Source of the DNA: Candidatus Bathyarchaeota archaeon
GTDB taxonomy: Archaea > Thermoproteota > Bathyarchaeia > Bathyarchaeales > Bathycorpusculaceae
DNA: 37,177 nt
Direction: 5' to 3'
NCBI GenBank assembly: GCA_013388895.1
Contig: JACAEK010000020.1
Coordinates: forward strand, 1-37,177
Within the stretch, counting starts at the first letter, position 1. Each line of letters begins with the position of its first letter. Positions 7,836 to 15,231 of this stretch are shown here, one piece after another. The notes beneath the pieces were generated by a model. That model had not been told where the DNA came from. It saw only the letters and a list, made by a program, of their open reading frames with translations, and made no database searches. Position numbers and translations under genes: made by a program.

Positions 7836-8384
7836 TCAGGTTTTAGTTAATATTTTTGGTTGTTTCCATTCATCTCTGAGTATGCCATACACGTCACCGC
7901 TTGTCCATTTTCCTTCGGCGTTCCAAAGCGTCTTGCGCAATGTTCCTTCCTTTTTGAATCCGACTTTTTCCAACGCCCTTCGAGAGGCCGCATTTACAGA
8001 ATCTGCGATTGCTTGTATTCGGATGATGTCTCTTGTAAGAAACAGATAATCAACGAGAATTTGTATGGTTTCTGTTGCATATCCTCTGTTCCTTTCATTT
8101 GGCACAATTGCGTAGCCGATTTCTATCCAACCAAAATTAGGCGAACTCAAATAATGGACAGCCCAGCCGATTTTGTTTCCATCCTTCTTCTCTACTATGA
8201 AGTCAACCCATTCATGCTCGTAAAGCTTCTGCTCAACTATTCGTTTTTCAAGTTTAGCTTTGGTGATTTGGTCCGGAAAATGCTGGTAATCACCCCCAAA
8301 ATTAACATTATTGAGCCACTGCACTAACAGCGGCACATCTTCTTTTTCAGCAATTCTAAGATTGACGTTTTTACCTACAAGCAT
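7836..8384 (-). CDS. RimJ/RimL-type GNAT acetyltransferase
   Basis: A 182-residue N-acetyltransferase. It begins with NVNLRIAEKEDVPLLVQW, the usual RimJ/RimL opening, and has IEIGYAIVPNERNRGYATE (acetyl-CoA-binding loop) and ADSVNAASRRALEKVGFKKEG near the C-terminus. Relatives acetylate ribosomal-protein N-termini, amino acids or antibiotics; the target here cannot be called. ATG at 8384 is the first in frame. It lies 33 bp after moaA on the same strand with no obvious promoter between, so co-transcription with the molybdenum cofactor genes is likely. Confidence 0.85.
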   Translation of the reverse strand: MLVGKNVNLRIAEKEDVPLLVQWLNNVNFGGDYQHFPDQITKAKLEKRIVEQKLYEHEWVDFIVEKKDGNKIGWAVHYLSSPNFGWIEIGYAIVPNERNRGYATETIQILVDYLFLTRDIIRIQAIADSVNAASRRALEKVGFKKEGTLRKTLWNAEGKWTSGDVYGILRDEWKQPKILTKT

Positions 8385-8417
8385 GAAATATCAAAAGCTG
8401 AAATGCGTTTCACGTAT

Positions 8418-9350
8418 TTAGTTTTTGTTGTAATATGGATGCCTACGCCGATTTACCAGTTCAAATAGCTCTACTAACTCTTTGTCGCTAGCTCCATTTC
8501 TCATAGGTGTCAAAATGTCCACTAAATTGTCACTTCTCATTAGGCATGATTTAAGTTTTCCATCACTAGTCACACGCAGACGTGTGCAGCGCAAACAAAA
8601 ATCCGTGTTCTCAATCGGATGCACAACTTCGACAGTAACATCTGACAGGTGGTATATGTGGCGGCTCTGCATGAACCGTCTAGTTTCAACCTTTAATGCC
8701 TTCTGCCTCAACATGACCTCATACTCATCCAGTCCCTTATGATACTCTGAATAATAGGGCTTGCCAATGTTTATCGGCTCAAGCTCAATCAACTGCAAAA
8801 TCGTTCCAGTGTTTCTTGCAAAATCAACCATTTCCAAAACGTCGCTGTCATTCATGTTTTTCAAAATAACCATGTTAAGCTTAACTGGATTAAACCCAGC
8901 ATCAACAGCCGCTTTAATGCCTTCCCAAACATCTCCTACTCTGCCGCCAGTTAATTTCTTGTAAACCTCTCCATTCAATGTTGGTAAGCTTATGTTTACT
9001 CGCTTTAAGCCGCTTGCATGCAATTCTCTAGCCAAAGAAGAAAGCATGACGCCGTTGGTTGTCATGGAAAGGTCCGCTAAGCCACGTATAGCTGCAATGT
9101 TTTTCACTATCTCTAAAATGTCCTTGCGCATGAGAGGCTCTCCACCAGTCAGCTTCACATGAGAAATTCCTAAGCCAGCAGCGATTCTCACGATGCGGAC
9201 TATCTCAGCAACACTCATTTCATCAGCAAAATCATTGCTAAGCCTGTCTTCGCCTTCTTTGTGACAATATTCACAACGCAGATTGCAACGCTGAGTTATT
9301 GCCACACGCAGATTCAGTAACGGTCGTCCGCAACTGTCCTTTAACACCAT
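8418..9350 (-). CDS. moaA: GTP 3',8-cyclase MoaA
   Basis: A 310-residue radical SAM enzyme catalysing the first step of molybdenum cofactor synthesis, the rearrangement of GTP to 3',8-cyclo-GTP. The SAM cluster is Cys22-Cys26-Cys29 (RCNLRCEYC), followed by LTGGEPL. The second, substrate-binding cluster is Cys252-Cys255-Cys269 (FCLRCTRLRVTSDGKLKSC). The C-terminus ends RRRHPYYNKN without the Gly-Gly tail required in bacterial and human MoaA. Start ATG lies 2 bp after the moaB stop, so translation is probably coupled. It forms a unit with moaC and moaB, transcribed leftward. Confidence 0.95.
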   Translation of the reverse strand: MVLKDSCGRPLLNLRVAITQRCNLRCEYCHKEGEDRLSNDFADEMSVAEIVRIVRIAAGLGISHVKLTGGEPLMRKDILEIVKNIAAIRGLADLSMTTNGVMLSSLARELHASGLKRVNISLPTLNGEVYKKLTGGRVGDVWEGIKAAVDAGFNPVKLNMVILKNMNDSDVLEMVDFARNTGTILQLIELEPINIGKPYYSEYHKGLDEYEVMLRQKALKVETRRFMQSRHIYHLSDVTVEVVHPIENTDFCLRCTRLRVTSDGKLKSCLMRSDNLVDILTPMRNGASDKELVELFELVNRRRHPYYNKN

Positions 9351-9352
9351 CG

Positions 9353-9880
9353 TTATTCCCGTGCATGCTTAACGATGTGTGGGGACTCGGGCAATATAAG
9401 TTTTTCAAAACAAACCCTAACAGCGTCAGGTGAGCCTGGCACGCAGAAAAAGACCTTACCTTTTGCAACCCCGGCGATTGCGCGTGACAAAACAGCCGCA
9501 GAACCAACTGTGTCAAAGCTTAAACGCCTAAAAATCTCTCCGAATCCGGGCAGAACCTTCTCCAAGAATGGCATGACAGTTTCAATGGTCACGTCGGAAG
9601 GAGCAATGCCTGTTCCACCGCAAAACACGGCGACGTCCAAACCAGATGTTAAAACTTGCTGCATGCCTTTTTCAATCATCGCCCTATCGTCTGGAATAAT
9701 CTTTTTGAAAGCCACAGTGTGTCCCGCATTCATTACGAAATTCTCAATCAAATCGCCAGAAACGTCCTCTACATGTCCGTCTTTCTGCAACTTCTCAAAA
9801 CGTGAAGTGCTGCAAACAAAAATGCCAAACCTCAAACGTTTAGGGGCTTCAGCCTTATGCTTTTTTGTGCTTTCGCTCAC
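9353..9880 (-). CDS. moaB: Molybdopterin adenylyltransferase-like protein MoaB
   Basis: A 175-residue MoaB/MogA-family protein. Archaeal MoaB activates molybdopterin by adenylation before metal insertion. Visible family motifs are DLIENFVMNAGHTV, FCGGTGIAPSDVTIETV (the MPT/ATP-binding loop) and LPGFGEIFRRLSF, with a final VFFCVPGSPDAV strand. The length is normal. The GTG start at 9880 lies inside the end of moaC, so the two genes overlap by 26 bp in different frames. Its stop is 2 bp before moaA. Confidence 0.93.
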   Translation of the reverse strand: MSESTKKHKAEAPKRLRFGIFVCSTSRFEKLQKDGHVEDVSGDLIENFVMNAGHTVAFKKIIPDDRAMIEKGMQQVLTSGLDVAVFCGGTGIAPSDVTIETVMPFLEKVLPGFGEIFRRLSFDTVGSAAVLSRAIAGVAKGKVFFCVPGSPDAVRVCFEKLILPESPHIVKHARE

Positions 9881-10322
9881 TTGGAACGCCTTCCTTAACT
9901 TTTTTCACAACGCGGATGTTCTCTATGGCTGTTGATGGATACTGTCCTTCAGCATCCTTCTCATACTGCTTCACCATGTCCCAAATCGTTAATAGGCTAA
10001 CAGCAGTCGCTACTAAGGCCTCCATTTCAACACCCGTCTGCGCCTCCGTCTTGACAGTTGAAATAATCCGTATAGCAGATTTTCCGAGAATTTTGGCTTC
10101 TATTTCCACGTTTGTCAATGGCAAAGGATGACAAAGCGGAATCAAATCGCTCGTTTTCTTAGCAGCCAGAATCCCAGCAATCTTCGAGGCATATAATGGG
10201 TCGCCTTTAGCAATTTTTCCTTCTTTGATGAGGTTTACAGTTTCTTGCTTCAGTTTGATTGTTCCTATTGCAGTTGCTTCGCGAAAAATCTTCGGCTTAC
10301 TTGAAACATCAACCATCACCAT
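9855..10322 (-). CDS. moaC: Cyclic pyranopterin monophosphate synthase MoaC
   Basis: A 155-residue MoaC, which converts 3',8-cyclo-GTP to cyclic pyranopterin monophosphate together with MoaA. Diagnostic segments are KTSDLIPLCHPLPLTNVE, TGVEMEALVATAVSLLTIW and DMVKQYEKD (catalytic Asp and Lys). The C-terminus has the IENIRVVKK strand but an extra charged tail. GGAAGG stands 7 nt before the ATG at 10322; a second ATG two codons in is also possible. It is the first moa gene of the leftward moaC-moaB-moaA series and follows a GNAT gene by 27 bp. Confidence 0.95.
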   Translation of the reverse strand: MVMVDVSSKPKIFREATAIGTIKLKQETVNLIKEGKIAKGDPLYASKIAGILAAKKTSDLIPLCHPLPLTNVEIEAKILGKSAIRIISTVKTEAQTGVEMEALVATAVSLLTIWDMVKQYEKDAEGQYPSTAIENIRVVKKVKEGVPSERKHKKA

Positions 10323-10349
10323 ATCGTTTCCTTCCTATTTTCTTGAACC

Positions 10350-10817
10350 TTAATTTTGCTTGGACGGAACAAAAGCCACCACTACTTGGTCCACTTCTTT
10401 GAACCCAGCATCCTTGTAAAGTTTTATGGCTGCCTCATTGCCGTGATGCGTCCAAGCAAAGGCTACTTCTACTTTTTCTCTAATAAAAAGCTGTTTGGCA
10501 ACATTCATCAAATCTCTTCCAACACCCTTCCCTCTAAACTCCCTTTCAACGAAAAATTCAGCTACTTCGCCCTGCTTGTCTATTCCTCTGTCAACTATCG
10601 TGCACCAGCACAAACCGACAATAGTGCCTTCTTCTTCAGCAACAAAAATAACACTTCTGCCCCTAACCTCTCCACTTATGGGTATCTTGCTACTTTCGAA
10701 AAAACATTCTTCTAATGTTTTAATCTGTTTCCGCCAGAAAGTCTGATCCTCATAATCTAGCCTAGCAAGAAGTTCCCTAACCTTGCCTTCCTCTCCGTGT
10801 TTCATTTCCCGAATCAT
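10350..10817 (-). CDS. GNAT-family acetyltransferase
   Basis: A 155-residue single-domain N-acetyltransferase. GEVAEFFVEREFRGKGVGRDLM is the acetyl-CoA-binding beta4-alpha3 unit (R/Q-x-x-G-x-G as RGKGVG), and NEAAIKLYKDAGFKEV the C-terminal helix. ATG at 10817 has GAGG about 10 nt upstream. It heads the leftward group GNAT-moaC-moaB-moaA-GNAT-GNAT with short gaps. Whether it acts on a protein or a small amine is not visible. Confidence 0.88.
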   Translation of the reverse strand: MIREMKHGEEGKVRELLARLDYEDQTFWRKQIKTLEECFFESSKIPISGEVRGRSVIFVAEEEGTIVGLCWCTIVDRGIDKQGEVAEFFVEREFRGKGVGRDLMNVAKQLFIREKVEVAFAWTHHGNEAAIKLYKDAGFKEVDQVVVAFVPSKQN

Positions 10818-10874
10818 TACATGCTTTCCTCATTCAAATCTAGCCACGTCATAACATTATAACTTTATTGTGAG

Positions 10875-11135
10875 TTAGGACTCCCACGTCTCTATAAGAT
10901 TTTGAATAGCTTTGGCCTTAAGTGAGTTTTCTTTAATCCTATATAATCGAATTCTCCCAAACACTTTCTGTTGAAGGATGCCTTCATCCTCCAAAACTTG
11001 CAAATGCCTACTTGCAGCATTATGGTTTATGCCTAATCTGCGGGCGATTTCTGAAATGTTAAGTTCACTCATCTGCATCAGGATTTTTACGATTTTTATC
11101 CTCAGCCTTGAAGAAAAGACGTCTTCTACATTCAT
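10875..11135 (-). CDS. ArsR-type winged-helix regulator
   Basis: An 86-residue helix-turn-helix protein: SSRLRIKIVKILMQMSEL, then ISEIARRLGINHNAASRHLQVLEDEGIL as the recognition unit, then QQKVFGRIRLYRIKEN as the beta wing. It has no cysteine pair for metal binding, so it is not an arsenic or zinc sensor. The ATG at 11135 lies 7 bp after the Orc1/Cdc6 stop, which suggests one transcript. A link between this regulator and replication initiation is possible but unproven. Confidence 0.87.
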   Translation of the reverse strand: MNVEDVFSSRLRIKIVKILMQMSELNISEIARRLGINHNAASRHLQVLEDEGILQQKVFGRIRLYRIKENSLKAKAIQNLIETWES

Positions 11136-11142
11136 GTTGCCT

Positions 11143-12324
11143 TCACGCTTCCTTTTCTAAAAGGGCACTTAGTTCCTTCTCCAATTCGCGTGCTGGAATA
11201 CGGGACAAGTAAATGATTGTCGTTCTTCCACGAGAACCAACTGATGCGACTTTAGTCTCTATAATGCCAATTGATGAAAGACTATGCAAATACTTCCATA
11301 GTTGAGTGTGGCTGTTCGGTTCTATGTTGAATTCTTCGCATACAATGTTGTAGGCTTTTTCAGCTTCTGAAAGCGAAATATGGTCATTTTCACTTTCCTT
11401 AAAACGTCGTGAAATGCTAAGCAGGAAAAGCTTCTCATGAAAACTCAATGATGCCAAATCACTCTTGCGCACGGTGGGAATTATGCTTGAGACTGCCTTT
11501 CGAACACATTCGAGCGCAACCATGTCAAAATTTTCTGCATCAGCGTATTTGCCAGCACGCCACAACAGTTCAATACCAAAACGGGCGTTTCCACCCTCAG
11601 AAGAAGCAAGCTCGGCAATCAAGTTCAGAGTCTCTTCTGACACAGTTAAGGTTTTAAAAGCAAGTGAAGCACGGTCGCTTAGAATATCTCGCAACTGTTC
11701 TTTTGAATATTTCTCTAGGCTTATTACATTAGACTGCAGAGTGCTTCGTGTACTAGCGTCTAATGCACCTATTGCCTTTAAATCTCGTAGAATACATATA
11801 ATCGAAAATCTTTGAGGCTTGTTCTGCCTCATCTCCTGCAATCGCGTAAGCTTGTAAACGCCTTCTGAACCTTCTCTTTCGACAAGACTGTCAAACTCGT
11901 CCAAAGCCAAAATCAAATAGATGTTTTCTTCATCCAGAATGTTCAAAAAATTGCGCAGAAGCTCTTCAGCAGCATAACCCCGTTTCGGAAAGTTGGGATA
12001 AAAAAGAGATATTATATGGTGTAATATCATGAACAGGCTTCCGCGATATTCACGGCAGTTAACATGAACATAACGAAGATTCGTCCCGTTCTTGTCAGCT
12101 TCGCGGATGATGTCAACTCCAAAACGTTGAGAAAGCGCGGTTTTGCCAGTGCCGATATCCCCAGTTATGATAACTCTTTGAGTCATTTTCGCCGGAAATT
12201 GCAGTAGGAAACTGAAGAACTCCATTAGCAGGCGCAGTTCTCTGTCTCTGTGTGGGAGTCTGCTGGGAACATAGCTAATGTCAAGCTTTGTTTCATCCTT
12301 GAATATGCTCCGGTATCGTGGCAT
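11143..12324 (-). CDS. cdc6: Orc1/Cdc6 replication initiator
   Basis: A 393-residue AAA+ ATPase of the archaeal Orc1/Cdc6 family, which binds origins and loads MCM. It shows the N-terminal PSRLPHRDREL element, Walker A GDIGTGKT (55-62), Walker B LILALDEFDSL (Asp142, Glu143), a sensor-2-like NARFGIELLWRAG, and a C-terminal winged helix from about 290 (FLLSISRRF, EAEKAYNIVCEEF, GRTTIIYL). The length matches the family (~390-410). Initiator genes often lie beside their origin, so the AT-rich upstream spacer (12325-12475) deserves attention. It probably shares a transcript with the ArsR-type gene. Confidence 0.93.
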   Translation of the reverse strand: MPRYRSIFKDETKLDISYVPSRLPHRDRELRLLMEFFSFLLQFPAKMTQRVIITGDIGTGKTALSQRFGVDIIREADKNGTNLRYVHVNCREYRGSLFMILHHIISLFYPNFPKRGYAAEELLRNFLNILDEENIYLILALDEFDSLVEREGSEGVYKLTRLQEMRQNKPQRFSIICILRDLKAIGALDASTRSTLQSNVISLEKYSKEQLRDILSDRASLAFKTLTVSEETLNLIAELASSEGGNARFGIELLWRAGKYADAENFDMVALECVRKAVSSIIPTVRKSDLASLSFHEKLFLLSISRRFKESENDHISLSEAEKAYNIVCEEFNIEPNSHTQLWKYLHSLSSIGIIETKVASVGSRGRTTIIYLSRIPARELEKELSALLEKEA

Positions 12325-12475
12325 GCAACCAAACCTCAGACTAATTATGTGCAGAGTATTGTTATTCTTTTCTCCGGACTAACGGTTAAACCATTAAACA
12401 CTGTTGAGTGTAAGGTGCGTATCTAAACAAAAGCCTAATAAGTACATTTTATTATTTCTATTGCGAAATGGCAAA
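12325..12475. promoter_or_regulatory. Divergent spacer upstream of cdc6 with two inverted repeats
   Basis: This 151-bp AT-rich spacer separates cdc6 (left) and the arginine decarboxylase gene (right). It holds GGTT-A-AACC at 12384-12392 and ACACT-GTTG-AGTGT at 12398-12411, both perfect. TTTTATTATTT at 12447-12457 may be the TATA element of the decarboxylase. I find no match to the Sulfolobus or euryarchaeal ORB consensus, so origin function is only a possibility. Confidence 0.4.
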
Positions 12476-13027
12476 ATGATTCCCAAATATTTCTTCCTAA
12501 CGAAAGGCGCTGGCAAACATAAAGAGCAATTGCAATCGTTTGAGTTAGCTTTGAGAGACGCAGGAATCCAACATTGTAACATAGTGAATGTTTCAAGCAT
12601 AATACCGTCAGGTTGCAAGCTCATCTCAAGAGAACAAGGCTTAAAAGCGATACGACCAGGCGAAATCACCTTTGTGGTCTTAGCTAGAAATTCGACGAAT
12701 GAACCGCATAGGCTGATTGTCTCGTCTATAGGTGTTGCGATACCATCCGGCAAAAATAATTATGGTTACCTTTCTGAACATCATACTTATGGGCAGACTG
12801 ATGAGGTTGCTGGAGACTATGCTGAAGATTTGGCTGCAACTATGCTCGCTACAACTATGGGTATTCAATTTGACCCTGAAATAGCTTGGCGCGAAAAAGA
12901 ACAAATGTTCAAAACCAGCGGACTAATTATTAAGACTACTAACATAACTCAGTCGGCAACTGGCGACAAAAACGGCTTATGGACAACAGCCATCGCAGCA
13001 GCAGTTTTCCTTCCAGAAAAAAGATAA
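12476..13027 (+). CDS. pdaD: Pyruvoyl-dependent arginine decarboxylase
   Basis: A 183-residue proenzyme of the PvlArgDC family, which cleaves itself to make a pyruvoyl cofactor and converts arginine to agmatine for polyamine synthesis. [18 protein letters not shown] is the family N-terminus, and [12 protein letters not shown] carries the Ser40-Ser41 cleavage site. [15 protein letters not shown] and [17 protein letters not shown] complete the fold. The open frame reaches back to 12404, but the family begins at this ATG (M-I-P-K), 24 codons later. A TATA-like element ~25 bp upstream points to a leaderless mRNA. It is divergent from cdc6. Agmatine in archaea also modifies tRNA-Ile, another use of the product. 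Confidence 0.92.
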   Translation: MIPKYFFLTKGAGKHKEQLQSFELALRDAGIQHCNIVNVSSIIPSGCKLISREQGLKAIRPGEITFVVLARNSTNEPHRLIVSSIGVAIPSGKNNYGYLSEHHTYGQTDEVAGDYAEDLAATMLATTMGIQFDPEIAWREKEQMFKTSGLIIKTTNITQSATGDKNGLWTTAIAAAVFLPEKR

Positions 13028-13053
13028 CAACAGTTTTCCGCCACAGTAAGCAT

Positions 13054-13066
13054 CCTTTTTTTATTC
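13054..13066 (+). terminator. T-rich terminator after arginine decarboxylase
   Basis: CCTTTTTTTATTC begins 27 bp after the stop codon, on the coding-sense strand, and fits archaeal oligo-U termination. The ~240 bp that follow contain no gene that I can support. Confidence 0.4.
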
Positions 13067-13340
13067 TCAAGCAGCATTTTTTCACAAACAACAGTATTTT
13101 TCCCACATCTTCATTTCCGCAATTGTGAACGGTTTAATGTTTTCCATGTTCGTAACTTATTCAAACCCGATTCTATCAATTTCCTAGTTTCTTTCACTAG
13201 TCATAAAACTTGGAAAGAAGACTTACATGCTTATCTTCCAGAGAATGCTTGTTTTGGTTTTGCTGAAAAGCTATAGCTGAACTGAATCGAAAGAACTAAT
13301 CAGAATTATGGAGACGGAAAAGGGGGGGGTGATAGTTGAG

Positions 13341-13496
13341 TTGAAAGAATGGGAATGCGTTGAAGTTGGTCACCATAAGAATGTCGGCGAAACAATAGAA
13401 GAATGGCAAAAGAATGGTTGGCGTCTTCACACCTACCAAGCGACGGGATTTGGTATGGATGTGAAGCATTACTTGCTGTTTGAGAAAGGTGAGTAG
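13341..13496 (+). CDS. Small DUF4177-like protein
   Basis: About 51 residues, one compact domain: KEWECVEVGHHKNVGETI, then EEWQKNGWRLHTYQATGF, then VKHYLLFEKGE. The W-E-x-x-V start, the L/I-x-x-W-x-x-x-GW centre and the final hydrophobic strand resemble the DUF4177 pattern (strand-helix-strand-strand); function unknown. The frame is open from an ATG at 13308, but GGGGTGAT (13326-13333) sits 7-9 nt before a TTG at 13341, which I prefer as the start; a GTG at 13329 is a third option. An 8-G run (13322-13329) would be coding only if the upstream ATG is used. It is a single gene before the tpiA unit. Confidence 0.65.
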   Translation: MKEWECVEVGHHKNVGETIEEWQKNGWRLHTYQATGFGMDVKHYLLFEKGE

Positions 13497-13545
13497 AAGG
13501 CACTTCTATCAGTTCTTTTGAGCAACTGTTACCATATTTCTAATC

Positions 13546-13585
13546 GGAGATATCTATGTCAATCGGGAATACGGGAGACATCTCC
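13546..13585 (+). promoter_or_regulatory. Tandem palindromic sites upstream of tpiA
   Basis: GGAGATATCT (13546-13555) and GGAGACATCTCC (13574-13585) share the pattern GGAGAyATCT and are spaced 28 bp apart. The second is a perfect palindrome with a 2-nt centre. They lie just upstream of a TATA-like CTTAATATT (13595) of the tpiA unit, the expected place for an activator. They do not match the TGM glycolytic motif of Thermococcales. Confidence 0.4.
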
Positions 13586-13599
13586 AACCTCAGCCTTAA

Positions 13600-14337
<738 letters not shown>

Positions 14338-14349
14338 GGCGATTCACGT

Positions 14350-15231
14350 TTGAAAGTTGAGCCAGAATGCGCATCCTGTATTCTTCATAGAGCTGTAGCT
14401 GAAGCAACTGAAGCAACTACAAATCCTGCCTTGCGTTTCAGAGCAATAACTGACCTCATACACTTGTTAAACAAAGAATTTCGTCCTACAGCGGTTCCTG
14501 CAGACTTGGGCACAAAAAGAGACCGCTTGATAAAGCGAGTCACGGGCAACAACGACCCATACAAGAGAAGCAAGAGAATAAGCAACGAAAAAGCCCTAAA
14601 ACTTTTGCCCTATGCACGAAAGCTGGTTGAAGAGGGCTATGCACAGCAAGACAGATTTAAAAAAGCTTGTCTATGTGCCATAGTTGGCAATGTGATGGAG
14701 TTTGATATTCCTGGTCACAGATTTGACTTCACTGGGTTAAAGAAAATTCTTCGCGATGCTGGAAAAGATTTAGCGATAGACGACACGGCAAAAGCCTACG
14801 AGTTAGCGAAAAAATCGAATACGGTTCTTTATTTGACGGATAATGCTGGTGAAATAGTTTTCGATGTCTTGCTTGTTGAACAATTGAAGAATATGGGTTT
14901 GAATGTGGTTGTTGCTGTGAAAGGTGGACCAATAATTAATGATGCAACGTTGGAAGATGCTGAGGCGTCTGGCATTGGCAAAGTTGCTGACAAAATAGTG
15001 ACAACTGGTACAGATGCTGTTGGATTCGTTCCCAATGAGTTTTCTAAAGAATTTCTCGACGTTTACAATTCTTGTGACGTCGTTTTTGTCAAGGGTATGG
15101 GCTACGCTGAAACCTTAACAGAGTATAGATTGAAGAAACCTCATGTTCTGCTTTTCAGAACTAAATGTAATCCTGTAGCGAACTTTTTTTGTGTGGGAAA
15201 AGAAAAGAATGTTGTGAAGCTGATGCCCTAA
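14350..15231 (+). CDS. DUF89 / ARMT1-like damage-control phosphatase
   Basis: A 293-residue protein of the DUF89 family, metal-dependent phosphatases that remove damaged or misplaced sugar and cofactor phosphates. The metal and phosphate site is visible: YLTDNAGEIVFD (Asp164, Asn165, Glu168, Asp172), KGGPIINDATLEDA (Asn197, Asp198) and FVKGMGYAETL. An N-terminal CxxC (Cys7, Cys10) is typical of the archaeal/bacterial subfamily I. The start is TTG, as no better in-frame codon exists 3' of the tpiA stop. Its position between a glycolytic isomerase and the debranching enzyme suggests clearing of a side product from this pathway; this is inference. Confidence 0.85.
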   Translation: MKVEPECASCILHRAVAEATEATTNPALRFRAITDLIHLLNKEFRPTAVPADLGTKRDRLIKRVTGNNDPYKRSKRISNEKALKLLPYARKLVEEGYAQQDRFKKACLCAIVGNVMEFDIPGHRFDFTGLKKILRDAGKDLAIDDTAKAYELAKKSNTVLYLTDNAGEIVFDVLLVEQLKNMGLNVVVAVKGGPIINDATLEDAEASGIGKVADKIVTTGTDAVGFVPNEFSKEFLDVYNSCDVVFVKGMGYAETLTEYRLKKPHVLLFRTKCNPVANFFCVGKEKNVVKLMP

